64,000 nucleotides of DNA from positions 6,882,001 through 6,946,000 of the forward strand of contig NZ_CP043450.1 of assembly GCF_003286415.2 (NCBI RefSeq), read 5' to 3'. Below the pieces are notes generated by a model. That model was not told where the DNA came from. It saw only the letters and a program-made list of their open reading frames with translations, and did no database searches. The stretch comes from Mucilaginibacter rubeus (GTDB lineage: Bacteria; Bacteroidota; Bacteroidia; Sphingobacteriales; Sphingobacteriaceae). Shown here in pieces: positions 16,630 to 24,575 of the stretch. Both the position numbers and the translations under genes were made by a program. How positions within the stretch are numbered: position 1 is the stretch's first letter; each line of letters starts with the position of its first letter.

Positions 16630-17466
16630 ATGGATATTCCACTATCGCATTATTTAAATACAGTAATCGAAGGTGATTGCCTGGAAATAATGCATATGTT
16701 TCCAGATCGTTCTATTGATTTGGTTTTGTGTGATCTACCTTACGGAACCACATTAAATCCTTGGGATATCCCGATTGATTTCACCTTGCTTTGGTTACAA
16801 TATAAGCGAATCATTAAACCCAACGGCGTTATTGCACTAACTGCCGCTGGCATTTTTACCGGCGCAGTTATCCTAAGCAATCCAGCTTGGTTTAAATATA
16901 AGATCGTTTGGATCAAATCAAAGTCCACCAATTTTTTAAACGCCAAAAAACAACCGCTCCGGCGGCATGAGGATATCTGCATTTTTTATAATAAGCAGCC
17001 ACTTTATCAACCTCAAATGATACCCGGCAAACCTTATAATAGAGGGTGGCGGAGAAAGACAACCACAGGGTGCTATGGGGAGTACAAACCTTCGCCTATT
17101 TTAAGCACCAGCGGGGACAGATATCCTTTTGATATTTTGTTTTTTGATGAGGAAGAACCCGACGATTGGTTTTATTGTAAAACCTGTGAGCATGAAGAAA
17201 CGAGGCCTTATCATCCGACACAAAAGCCGGTTGACCTTGGCCGCTACCTTATTCGGACGTTCACCACACCTGGAGCGGTGGTACTGGATAACGCCTGCGG
17301 TTGCGATTCTTTTTTGATTGCCGCTATCCGGGAAGCCCGGAATTTTATCGGCATCGAGAAAAATAACGGGGCCTATCATCAAAAGGTTAAACCCATAGAT
17401 TTTGTTAAAATAGCTAGGGAGCGGATAGCGGCAGAGCCGCCGCCCAACTTCTTATTTAATGGGTGA
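16630..17466 (+). CDS. DNA N6/N4 methyltransferase, beta class
   Basis: A 278-residue DNA methyltransferase with the catalytic motif IV first ('DLPYG', residues 35-39) and the SAM-binding motif I near the C terminus ('VLDNACGCDSF', about 218-228), the order of the beta class. 'HPTQKPVDLGRYLI' precedes motif I as in this class. The usual Gly-rich loop reads G-C-D-S here instead of G-S-G-S/T, which could weaken cofactor binding. No restriction endonuclease is adjacent, so it looks like an orphan enzyme that may protect the element from restriction or mark its DNA. It sits between the primase and the mob region. Confidence 0.82.
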   Translation: MDIPLSHYLNTVIEGDCLEIMHMFPDRSIDLVLCDLPYGTTLNPWDIPIDFTLLWLQYKRIIKPNGVIALTAAGIFTGAVILSNPAWFKYKIVWIKSKSTNFLNAKKQPLRRHEDICIFYNKQPLYQPQMIPGKPYNRGWRRKTTTGCYGEYKPSPILSTSGDRYPFDILFFDEEEPDDWFYCKTCEHEETRPYHPTQKPVDLGRYLIRTFTTPGAVVLDNACGCDSFLIAAIREARNFIGIEKNNGAYHQKVKPIDFVKIARERIAAEPPPNFLFNG

Positions 17467-17491
17467 AACTCCAAATTGATAATCAGGATTT

Positions 17492-17561
17492 CCGTTGCTT
17501 TTGCAACGGCAAGATGTCTTTTTGTTTCACAAAAAGTCTCTTGCCCTTCCAGGGGGGAGAT
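17492..17561 (+). other. Candidate origin of transfer (oriT)
   Basis: CCGTTGC/GCAACGG forms a perfect hairpin with loop TTTT (17492-17509). It overlaps an imperfect inverted repeat, GGCAAGA..CTTTTTG with CAAAAAG..TCTTGCC (17508-17545), followed by a G-rich segment, CCTTCCAGGGGGGAGA. Inverted repeats just upstream of mobC and relaxase genes are typical of oriT sites. A terminator for the methyltransferase gene is the alternative reading. Confidence 0.4.
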
Positions 17562-17587
17562 AAAAAACTTCGCAACTCGTTTTTTCT

Positions 17588-17998
17588 ATGGCTGACCTAA
17601 AGAAGTTAATCGGGAGACCAAAATTAGCGGAGGGCAAACGAACCAAGTTTATCAACGTCAGGTTTACTGAAGTGGAATATCGGGAAATTGCCGACCTCGA
17701 AAAAGAGCTGGGTATTTCTAAAACAGATCTGATCAGAATGCGCATGCTATCCGATGCGAAAAAAGTCGTAATCAATTCCCGGGAGTTAATTAGATACATT
17801 GACAGCGCCGGCGCTGAAATGGGAAGAATTGGAAATAATATCAATCAATTAGCCAAACATGCCAATACGCTAAGATTAAAAAGTGCATTAAACCCGGAGG
17901 TTATTACGCAATTCAACTTTTTGTTTGATGAATACATCCATGTTCAACAGCAATTTGAGGTGTCCCTTCGTAAAATCATCAGGGCAATGGGCATTTGA
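17588..17998 (+). CDS. MobC-like relaxosome accessory protein
   Basis: A 136-residue DNA-binding protein. The N-terminal part is basic ('LIGRPKLAEGKRTKFINVRFTEVEYREI'), with ribbon-helix-helix-like spacing. The C-terminal part has the bacterial MobC signature 'GAEMGRIGNNINQLAKHANT' followed by a helical tail. MobC-type proteins help melt oriT and position the relaxase. It precedes the relaxase gene, separated by an unusual repeat array, and follows the candidate oriT. In CTnDOT-type nomenclature the equivalent gene is often called mobA, so no symbol is assigned. Confidence 0.85.
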   Translation: MADLKKLIGRPKLAEGKRTKFINVRFTEVEYREIADLEKELGISKTDLIRMRMLSDAKKVVINSRELIRYIDSAGAEMGRIGNNINQLAKHANTLRLKSALNPEVITQFNFLFDEYIHVQQQFEVSLRKIIRAMGI

Positions 17999-18056
17999 AT
18001 TCGTGCTACCCTTGTAATCGCAAATTAATCCGGTATGTGTTATCGTATATTAAAAC

Positions 18057-18352
18057 AAGCTATACGGATAAGCAAGTCGACAGATCACAAGATCGATAGA
18101 TTAGAAGATTCGGAACTCGTAAGATAGCCTGCTTGTTAGTTCGGCAGATCGCAAGTTATGCTGATTCCCTGATCGGTAGCTTATTAGCTATTGAGATAAG
18201 CTGATTGGCTGATTTTAAGATTCGCAGATCAGGAGATCGTAAGATTACCAGCTCGTGAGATCGGTTGCTAAGTTGATTGCCAGCTACTAAGATTGCCTGA
18301 TTGGTAGCTATCGAGATCGGTTCATTTAAAAATAAACAGATCGATAGATAGG
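18057..18352 (+). repeat. Degenerate tandem octamer array, exact 8-bp period
   Basis: From 18057 to 18320 the sequence divides into 33 consecutive 8-bp units without any slip. Examples: 18081 CAGATCAC, 18089 AAGATCGA, 18217 AAGATTCG, 18225 CAGATCAG, 18233 GAGATCGT, 18241 AAGATTAC, 18313 GAGATCGG. Position 5 is T in all 33 units, position 3 is G in 31, position 2 is A or T in nearly all, and position 4 is usually A or C. Two weak units follow, then CAGATCGA and TAGATAGG at 18337-18352 in the same phase. The array fills the gap between mobC and the relaxase gene. Function unknown. Confidence 0.85.
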
Positions 18353-18374
18353 TTTTCCTAACGCTGATTAATCA

Positions 18375-19367
18375 ATGATCGCTCACATTCTTGAAAAGCC
18401 TTCCCGAACATTTGCCGGTGTGAAGTACAATACGAACAAAGTTGACCGGAATACAGGCGAACTGATGCTGATTGCCAACTTCGGTGCTATCCAGGCACTC
18501 AACAATCCCCGGCCACAGGATCTGGTAAACTATCTGTTAATGATTTCAGCACAGAACAAAGGCATTACAAACACACAATTCCATGCCGTCGTTTCGGCTA
18601 CCGGCCGCAGTTATAGCAAACAGGAATTGACAAAAGCCGCAGTGATGTGGATGAAAGAAATGAAGTACGGCGAGCAACCTTATCTCATTGTCTTTCATAA
18701 AGACACAGATAATAACCACGTACATATTGTGAGTTCCCGTGTAGGAAAGGACGGAAAGCAGATTGACCGCGATTACGAACAGGTGCGGGCAGTCCGAAAT
18801 ATGAACAAAGTGTTAGGCTATGACTTTGCTATGCAATACCGGTTTAGTACTAAAGCACAGTTCTATCTGATACTGGAAAACCTACGCTTTCTTGGCCGGG
18901 ATTACCTCAATGAGGAAAAGATTCAAAAGCGAATACAATCCTATAAACCAGACAAAGCACGAATAGCAGAATTAAAAGGATTGTTTATGATCCACAGAGC
19001 AGACACTGATTTTGTCCGGCAGATGAAAACGCAATATGGACTTGACCTTATATTTCATTCTTCGGAAGGTAAAGCGCCATACGGTTATTCGGTCATCGAC
19101 CATTCCACAAAGCAGGTCTTCAAAGGAAGCGAAATCCTTAACCTTAAAATGCTTTTGGATGCGGACATCAATATTGGTCTGTTACAACACCCGCCAATCA
19201 TTGACCTATACGACTACCTAAGTGAGAACGCAATAACCTATTATTCCGAACAGTCCACGGAACCAATCTACATTCAGCCGGTGATGATTGCCGATGATGT
19301 AGACGACCAGCAGGTGCTTGGCATGAAACGCCGGAGGCAAAGGAAAGCAAGAACAAATACCCGGTAA
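18375..19367 (+). CDS. Relaxase/mobilization nuclease (PF03432 type)
   Basis: A 330-residue relaxase that should nick oriT and remain covalently bound to the 5' end of the transferred strand. The metal-binding signature is clear at about residues 107-119 ('HKDTDNNHVHIVSSRV'), and the N-terminal 'AGVKYNTNK' provides a candidate catalytic Tyr. About residues 130-200 are helical and link to a C-terminal part with a basic end ('KRRRQRKARTNTR'). It is shorter than many MOBP-type relaxases, which often exceed 400 residues, but nothing looks frame-broken. The gene follows the octamer array by 22 bp and precedes the ParA-like gene by 21 bp. Confidence 0.88.
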   Translation: MIAHILEKPSRTFAGVKYNTNKVDRNTGELMLIANFGAIQALNNPRPQDLVNYLLMISAQNKGITNTQFHAVVSATGRSYSKQELTKAAVMWMKEMKYGEQPYLIVFHKDTDNNHVHIVSSRVGKDGKQIDRDYEQVRAVRNMNKVLGYDFAMQYRFSTKAQFYLILENLRFLGRDYLNEEKIQKRIQSYKPDKARIAELKGLFMIHRADTDFVRQMKTQYGLDLIFHSSEGKAPYGYSVIDHSTKQVFKGSEILNLKMLLDADINIGLLQHPPIIDLYDYLSENAITYYSEQSTEPIYIQPVMIADDVDDQQVLGMKRRRQRKARTNTR

Positions 19368-19388
19368 GGGATAAATCCATGAAAAATT

Positions 19389-20015
19389 ATGATCTGTTTA
19401 TTTGGCAACCAAAAAGGGGGCGTGGGAAAAAGTACGCTCACCGTCCTATCCGCGAACTACCTGAGCCTGGCTAAGGACTGGCCGGTGACTATCATCGATA
19501 TGGACTACCAGCAATCCATTTCGCAAAAATTTGAAAAGGCAAAGGTGCTGGAAAATGAAGAGCCTTACGATGTACTGCCGGCGAACCTCGAAAGCTTTCC
19601 TCCTTTAATACCCGTCCTGACAAAAAATAAAAAGGATGCGATTTTAATCGACCTGCCGGGTAAGCTCGACGATGACGGGCTCATACCGGTTTTTACATCA
19701 GCTGACCTGGTCGTATGCCCGTTTGCTTATGATGAATTCACTTTCGAATCGACTGTTTTATTTACGGTCGTTCTAAAAAAAGTTAATCCGAATGTGGAGG
19801 TGGTTTTTGTTCCAAATAGAATCAAAGCCAACGTGAAGTTTGAAATTATGAGTGAGGTAAACGAGCAGCTTTCCAAGTTCGGCAAGATCACCATGGCGAT
19901 CCCTGATCGTATTGACTTTCAAAGGATCACCACCTTCCAGACGCCCTTATCCCTCTACGGAATTATCACCCCTGTTTTTGAAGAAATATTTGCCGACCGC
20001 TTATGGAAAAAATGA
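19389..20015 (+). CDS. traA: ParA-family ATPase (TraA-like)
   Basis: A 208-residue P-loop ATPase of the ParA/MinD type. It shows the deviant Walker A 'NQKGGVGKST' at residues 7-16, 'IIDMDYQQS' (Walker A') and 'DAILIDLPG' (Walker B). The corresponding first gene of CTnDOT-type tra operons, traA, also encodes a ParA-like protein. It may position the relaxosome or the element. Its end overlaps the next gene start by 13 bp, indicating translational coupling with the small TraB-like genes. Confidence 0.85.
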   Translation: MICLFGNQKGGVGKSTLTVLSANYLSLAKDWPVTIIDMDYQQSISQKFEKAKVLENEEPYDVLPANLESFPPLIPVLTKNKKDAILIDLPGKLDDDGLIPVFTSADLVVCPFAYDEFTFESTVLFTVVLKKVNPNVEVVFVPNRIKANVKFEIMSEVNEQLSKFGKITMAIPDRIDFQRITTFQTPLSLYGIITPVFEEIFADRLWKK

Positions 20016-20362
20016 AATCATTAGCCGACCAGCTACGCGAAAAAATGGTGAAGCCCGCCGAAAACCCTGGCAATGACCAGCCGGATACTGTAGCAGTTAA
20101 AAAAAAGGCGGCTGTATATAAAACCGACAAACCACCCGATGCACCCATATTAAAACTGTTAACCGACTATGATAACAGCGATCATAAGACCATGGTGCAT
20201 TTCCGTTTTGACAAGCAGACGGTTGATTTTCTCAATCAATTTAAAATAGCGACGGGTGTGGACGCCACCAAATTTGTGGCCTATTCCGTCCGGCAGTTTA
20301 TCAGTGCACATCCCGAGCTTAAAACAATAATCAAACATTTTATACAAAAATCCTACTTATGA
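20003..20362 (+). CDS. TraB-like small protein with ribbon-helix-helix-like C-terminal module
   Basis: A 119-residue protein that overlaps the ParA-like gene and ends in an ATGA overlap with the next gene. The N-terminal half is polar and probably disordered. The C-terminal module (about residues 50-119; 'DYDNSDHKTMVHFRFDKQTV' then 'FKIATGVDATKFVAYSVRQFI') has a strand-helix-helix order like ribbon-helix-helix or DUF3408 proteins encoded at the TraB position in other Bacteroidota ICEs. The same module recurs in the next gene. A role as ParB-like or relaxosome DNA-binding partner of TraA is an inference. Confidence 0.55.
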   Translation: MEKMKSLADQLREKMVKPAENPGNDQPDTVAVKKKAAVYKTDKPPDAPILKLLTDYDNSDHKTMVHFRFDKQTVDFLNQFKIATGVDATKFVAYSVRQFISAHPELKTIIKHFIQKSYL

Positions 20363-20775
20363 CACAGCTTAAATTTTTACTCAGCTTGTTCTGTACCTAC
20401 GCGGCCTATTACACTATAGTTATTATTAAGGACCAAAAACGCCAAAAGCAAGTGGCAGGAACAGCAGTTGAAGATACGGTTATTGAAGTAGATGTTCCGA
20501 AAATCCAACCGTTGATCCCACCGGAGAGAAAGGTGGATAAGTTACTCGTTCATGATACCGTGGTGAGGTCACTATACGCCTACGACAACAGTGACCACAA
20601 GCAAATGGTGCATGTGCGTTTTGACGCGCAGACGGTTGACCTGCTGAACAAGTTTAAAATGGCTACCGGTACTGATATAACCAAATTTGTCGCTTTCGCG
20701 GTAAAATACCTTTTTGAGTCCAATCCTGAACTCAAAAACATCATCAAACTATACTTACAAAATACAAAATTATGA
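20359..20775 (+). CDS. Membrane-anchored paralogue of the TraB-like module
   Basis: A 138-residue protein. Residues about 3-22 form a membrane helix ('LKFLLSLFCTYAAYYTIVII'). The C-terminal 75 residues ('YDNSDHKQMVHVRFDAQTVD', 'FKMATGTDITKFVAFAVKYLF') closely match the C-terminal module of the preceding protein. Its N-terminal membrane segment matches instead the start of the following protein. It thus looks like a hybrid of its two neighbours. ATGA overlaps on both sides indicate coupled translation. It could tether a DNA-binding module to the inner membrane next to the secretion channel. Confidence 0.55.
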   Translation: MTQLKFLLSLFCTYAAYYTIVIIKDQKRQKQVAGTAVEDTVIEVDVPKIQPLIPPERKVDKLLVHDTVVRSLYAYDNSDHKQMVHVRFDAQTVDLLNKFKMATGTDITKFVAFAVKYLFESNPELKNIIKLYLQNTKL

Positions 20776-21056
20776 CTTGGATTAAATTCGCATTATGGCT
20801 GCTCGGCGTCTATGCCGGCTATTACACCGTCCTGATTTTTTGGGATTACCTGCGCACAAACCGCGGCGAAACCGGAAGTGACAAACATGAACTCACTTTT
20901 GTTGAGGACATCCATCCCATTAAATCATTGGTGGAGGAAATAACCGGTTCCGGTAAGGAATCGGCTGTGTCTTTTTCCGGTGGTGTAAGCCTTAAACAGC
21001 TTTTCAATCTCGCCCGTGAGGAATCGGTCGAATACATCAAATCCGTTAGCTTCTAA
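20772..21056 (+). CDS. Small membrane protein, TraD-position
   Basis: A 94-residue protein with one N-terminal membrane helix ('WIKFALWLLGVYAGYYTVLIF') that resembles the N terminus of the preceding gene product, notably the shared 'YA-YYT' pattern. A polar cytoplasmic or periplasmic tail follows, ending 'VSLKQLFNLAREESVEYIKSVSF'. I recognise no domain. Position in the traA-traE interval suggests a conjugation-related role. Confidence 0.5.
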   Translation: MTWIKFALWLLGVYAGYYTVLIFWDYLRTNRGETGSDKHELTFVEDIHPIKSLVEEITGSGKESAVSFSGGVSLKQLFNLAREESVEYIKSVSF

Positions 21057-21059
21057 TGA

Positions 21060-21350
21060 ATGAAATATCTCCTGTCTGTTTGTTGCTGCCTTATAAGCGC
21101 AGCAGCATTTGCCCAACCCGGGATTACCGAGATGCAGCAGGCTAAACAAGACCTGTCTTCCACCTTCTTTTCCGCCTTTGATTGCTGCATGGTTCTCGCC
21201 TGCATATTTGGACTATTCGGTGGACTTAGAGTTTACCATAACTGGCAAATGGGTAAGGATCGGATAGATTCGGCTGTTGCAGCCTGGTTTTTTGCATCTT
21301 TCTTTATGATCCTATCGGGTCCTTTTTTACGGGCATTGTTCGGAATCTGA
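21060..21350 (+). CDS. DUF4134 membrane protein (TraE-like, first copy)
   Basis: A 96-residue inner-membrane protein. Residues 1-19 are a signal peptide ('LLSVCCCLISAAAFAQ'), and two membrane helices follow ('FFSAFDCCMVLACIFGLFGGLRVY' and 'AWFFASFFMILSGPFLRALFGI') around the short loop 'HNWQMGKDRID'. The ending 'ALFGI' and the 'GGLRVYHNW' motif are those of DUF4134/TraE proteins, comparable in position to VirB2-type pilin-like subunits. A second, more typical DUF4134 gene lies at 21579. Starts 3 bp after the previous gene. Confidence 0.75.
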   Translation: MKYLLSVCCCLISAAAFAQPGITEMQQAKQDLSSTFFSAFDCCMVLACIFGLFGGLRVYHNWQMGKDRIDSAVAAWFFASFFMILSGPFLRALFGI

Positions 21351-21578
21351 ATGCCTGTTTTTCTTTAATGCTTCTTTCCCTTGAAGCTGTAAAAGATTCC
21401 TGTCTGTACCTTCTTCAAAGTTTAAATCCTTCTTGGATTTGACCGGCAGTATTAGTCTGCTATCCATCCTGGGTGAAATAATCGGGGCGTGTTCGTGATC
21501 TGAACGCTCTTTTAGCATAACCGGCCTGCTCCCGGCAGGCTCTAAAAGATCTCCGCCTTTATTTTTTTCTCCAAATTA

Positions 21579-21884
21579 ATGTTTTCAAAAACAAAAAAGT
21601 TATGGGCTTCAGCCGTATTGCTGGCCCTTTCGGTTCCCGTATTTGCCCAAAGCGGCGTTAACGGTCTGAACACTGCAACCTCTACCTTAAAAACCTACGT
21701 AGCCCCAGTAACCAACATTACTTTGGTGATCGGCGGCATCGTTGGTATCGTCGGTGCCATCCGCGTCTATTCCAAGTGGAACAGCGGTGACCAGGATATC
21801 AATAAGGAATTAATGGGCTGGGGAGGTTCATGTGTCTTTCTCGTTGTTTCCGCATTGGTGATCAAAGCTTTCTTCGGCTTGTAA
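21579..21884 (+). CDS. traE: Conjugation protein TraE (DUF4134)
   Basis: A 101-residue protein with a signal peptide ending near 'PVFAQS', then two membrane helices separated by 'AIRVYSKWNSGDQDINKELMGW' and ending 'KAFFGL'. This is the canonical DUF4134 pattern. TraE proteins of CTnDOT-type elements are small membrane components required for mating and may be VirB2-like. The gene follows 228 bp of non-coding DNA containing a GCCTGC/GCAGGC hairpin near 21524-21540, so it may have its own promoter. TraF starts 2 bp after its stop. Confidence 0.85.
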   Translation: MFSKTKKLWASAVLLALSVPVFAQSGVNGLNTATSTLKTYVAPVTNITLVIGGIVGIVGAIRVYSKWNSGDQDINKELMGWGGSCVFLVVSALVIKAFFGL

Positions 21885-21886
21885 GC

Positions 21887-22174
21887 ATGGCCAGGAAGTA
21901 TCCTGTTTATAAGGGGCTGCAACGGCCCCTTATATTCAAAGGCTTCAAAGGCAAGTTCATTTACTGGGGTCTTGCTTCCCTTTTAACCGGACTTGTATTT
22001 GGAGCTTTAACCATGTCACTGGTCAATATGTGGCTTGGTGCCATGGTCTTGATCGGCTTTATTGTCGGCGGTCTGCTTTTTACCGCCAGCAAACAAAAAG
22101 GCGGCCTTCATTCCAAAAGCCGTACCTCAAACATTTACATCCTTAATCATTATGGCCGTAAAAACCTTGTTTAA
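21887..22174 (+). CDS. traF: Conjugation protein TraF (DUF4133, VirB3-like)
   Basis: A 95-residue membrane protein. The start at 21887 gives 'MARKYPVYKGLQRPLIFKGF', the usual DUF4133 N terminus; upstream in-frame codons overlap traE and have no family character. Two adjacent membrane helices ('YWGLASLLTGLVFGALTM' and 'MWLGAMVLIGFIVGGLLF') are followed by a basic tail. By position before the VirB4-like gene it is the VirB3 counterpart. It overlaps traG by 23 bp. Confidence 0.85.
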   Translation: MARKYPVYKGLQRPLIFKGFKGKFIYWGLASLLTGLVFGALTMSLVNMWLGAMVLIGFIVGGLLFTASKQKGGLHSKSRTSNIYILNHYGRKNLV

Positions 22175-24575
22175 CATTCCCTATGCGGGAGTGGATAAAG
22201 ATGGTGAATACGATTTACTCATCGGCCTCAACGGCGAATGTTCTGTTGTCATCCAATTGGTAAACCCTGTCATCCGTTATTCCGCTTACCCGGCAGGTTA
22301 TGAGGAATTCCACCACCTGCTTATTAATGTTGTTAAAATCTTAGGCGACGGCTATCTTCTGCAAAAGCAGGACATCATCAGCCGCTCCCCCTATAAGGGC
22401 CCGCCTTCCAGTGAATACCTGCAAAAAAAATATAATGCCCATTTTGAGGGGCGGGAATGCCTGCAGGTTGCCACTTATTTAACGATCACGCGCCAGGTAA
22501 AAAAAGGCGCGTTTTATGTTTACGACAGACGTGTTCTTCGTGATTTCAGGCAGGCTATCGGAAAAGTCCTGGATGTACTGCCATCAGCAAAAGCACTTAT
22601 TGAAAGCCAATTGAACCAATTGGTCTTACAAATGCTGAGTATGGATTTTGGCAGGTCCAATATTGTTCTTGATAACATTGCTCCCTCGGAAACCGAGATC
22701 AGGATGGGCGAAAAGTCGCTACGCTGTATCAGCCTGGTCAATATTGACAGTATTGATCTTCCGCCCGACGTTTCTACACACATTGAATTAAATGATAAGG
22801 AGAGCATGCGTGGGTTTCCCGTAGATTTCATGTCATTCCTCTTTAAGGTGCCCGGTGTGGATGTGATCGTTTATAACCAGGTCATTGAAATACCAAACCA
22901 GATAGTGACGCTCAGAAAACTGGAGCAAAAAAAGAAAAGACATTCCGGGATACCTGACCCTGCCAACCAATTATGCGTGGAGGATATTGATCTACTGCTG
23001 AATGATGTAGCCCGCGAAAGCCAGTTACTCGTTAATTGCCATTTTAATATCCTGGTGGCTGCTCCAGTTGCCGCCATTCAAAAGGCCGTCAATTTTGTGG
23101 AAAGCTCGCTCTTCCAGTTAGGGATCATCCCCAGTAAAAATGCCTACAACCAACTGGAACTTTTTCGTACCGCGCTGCCGGGGAACGGCGTAGAGTTAAA
23201 GGAATACGATTGGTTCCTGACTACCTGTGATGCAGCGATCTGCTTTTTCTTTAAAGAATCCCTGCCAAAGGATGAGCCTTCCGATTTTTTGATAAAGTTT
23301 ACTGACCGGCAGGGTATCCCTGTAGGCATGGACCCGGCCGATCTGCCCATGCGGACGGGCCGCATCAATAACCGGAACAAGTTTGTACTCGGCCCCAGCG
23401 GTTCAGGTAAAAGCTTTTTTATGAATGCACTTATAGAGCAGTACATGCTCTATAACATGGATATGGTGATCGTGGATACCGGCCACTCTTATTCTGGCCT
23501 ATGTTCTTACTACAATGGGAAATATATCACTTACACCGATAAAAACCCCATCACAATGAACCCGTTCCGTATCACCGAGGCGGAATATAACATAGAAAAG
23601 AAGGATTTCCTCTGTACACTGATCGGGGTAACCTGGAAGGGTGCCGAAGGAACGCTAAGCCCGGTGGAACGCGATGTAATCGCAAATGTGATCTCAGCCT
23701 ACTACAGCACATTCTTTGCTGAAAATGGTGATTTAAGCTTCAATACCTTTTATGAATTCGCACTGGAAAAAATTCCGGAGATCAAGACCGAGGAAAGGAT
23801 CGTGTTTGATTTTGACGAATTTAAATATGTCCTTAAAAAGTTTTACAAGGGGGGTGAGTTTGCCCGGTTACTGAATGAGGACACCGATAAATCATTGTTT
23901 ACCGAGCGCTTTATTGTGTATGAAATTGATTCCATTAAGGAAAATAAGACGCTCTTTCCACTCGTCACACTCACCATTATGGACGTCTTTATCCAAAAAA
24001 TGCGTTACCGGTCGAACAGGCGGAAAGCTTTAGTGGTCGAAGAAGCATGGAAAGCCATCGCAAGCCCGCTTATGGCAGGCTATCTTTTGTACCTCTACAA
24101 AACTGTACGGAAATTTTGGGGTGAAGCCATAGTCGTCACCCAGGAACTTGGTGACATCATCGGAAACGTTGTGGTTAAGGATAGTATCATTAATAATTCA
24201 GATACCATCTGCCTGCTGGACCAAACTAAATTTAAAGACAATTATAATGATATTGCCGCCTTGCTATCCATCAACGAAACGGAAAGGCGTAAGATATTTA
24301 CCATTAACCAACTGGACAACACGGAAAATCGGGGTCGGTTTAAAGAGGTATATATCCGTCGCGGCGCTGTTGGCGAAGTTTACGGCGTAGAAGTGTCGTT
24401 GCAGCAATACCTTACTTATACTACAGAAAAACCGGAGAAATCGGCGGTGGAAAGTTACACCAGCCGTTTCGGTTCTTACCCGGATGGCCTGGATGCCTTT
24501 ATCCGGGACTTTAAAGGCAGCGGTAAATCTTTACCTGCCTTTATTTCACAGGTTAATCAAAATCAGCAACCATGA
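22152..24575 (+). CDS. traG: Conjugation ATPase TraG (VirB4-like)
   Basis: An 807-residue ATPase powering the type IV secretion channel. I chose the ATG at 22152 ('MAVKTLFNIPYAGVDKDGEY'); an upstream in-frame ATG would extend 30 residues into traF without family character. Walker A is 'GPSGSGKSFFMN' near residue 414. Walker B is 'KALVVEEAWKAI', and 'VVTQELGDI' follows as in VirB4/TraG proteins. The N-terminal 400 residues carry the variable VirB4 docking domain. It acts at the inner membrane. It overlaps traF upstream and the next gene by ATGA. Confidence 0.93.
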   Translation: MAVKTLFNIPYAGVDKDGEYDLLIGLNGECSVVIQLVNPVIRYSAYPAGYEEFHHLLINVVKILGDGYLLQKQDIISRSPYKGPPSSEYLQKKYNAHFEGRECLQVATYLTITRQVKKGAFYVYDRRVLRDFRQAIGKVLDVLPSAKALIESQLNQLVLQMLSMDFGRSNIVLDNIAPSETEIRMGEKSLRCISLVNIDSIDLPPDVSTHIELNDKESMRGFPVDFMSFLFKVPGVDVIVYNQVIEIPNQIVTLRKLEQKKKRHSGIPDPANQLCVEDIDLLLNDVARESQLLVNCHFNILVAAPVAAIQKAVNFVESSLFQLGIIPSKNAYNQLELFRTALPGNGVELKEYDWFLTTCDAAICFFFKESLPKDEPSDFLIKFTDRQGIPVGMDPADLPMRTGRINNRNKFVLGPSGSGKSFFMNALIEQYMLYNMDMVIVDTGHSYSGLCSYYNGKYITYTDKNPITMNPFRITEAEYNIEKKDFLCTLIGVTWKGAEGTLSPVERDVIANVISAYYSTFFAENGDLSFNTFYEFALEKIPEIKTEERIVFDFDEFKYVLKKFYKGGEFARLLNEDTDKSLFTERFIVYEIDSIKENKTLFPLVTLTIMDVFIQKMRYRSNRRKALVVEEAWKAIASPLMAGYLLYLYKTVRKFWGEAIVVTQELGDIIGNVVVKDSIINNSDTICLLDQTKFKDNYNDIAALLSINETERRKIFTINQLDNTENRGRFKEVYIRRGAVGEVYGVEVSLQQYLTYTTEKPEKSAVESYTSRFGSYPDGLDAFIRDFKGSGKSLPAFISQVNQNQQP

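Noticed and set aside
18057..18352. CRISPR array or oriV-type iterons
   Set aside because: The unit is 8 bp and degenerate, with no spacers of 25-40 bp, no Cas genes and no replication initiator next to it.
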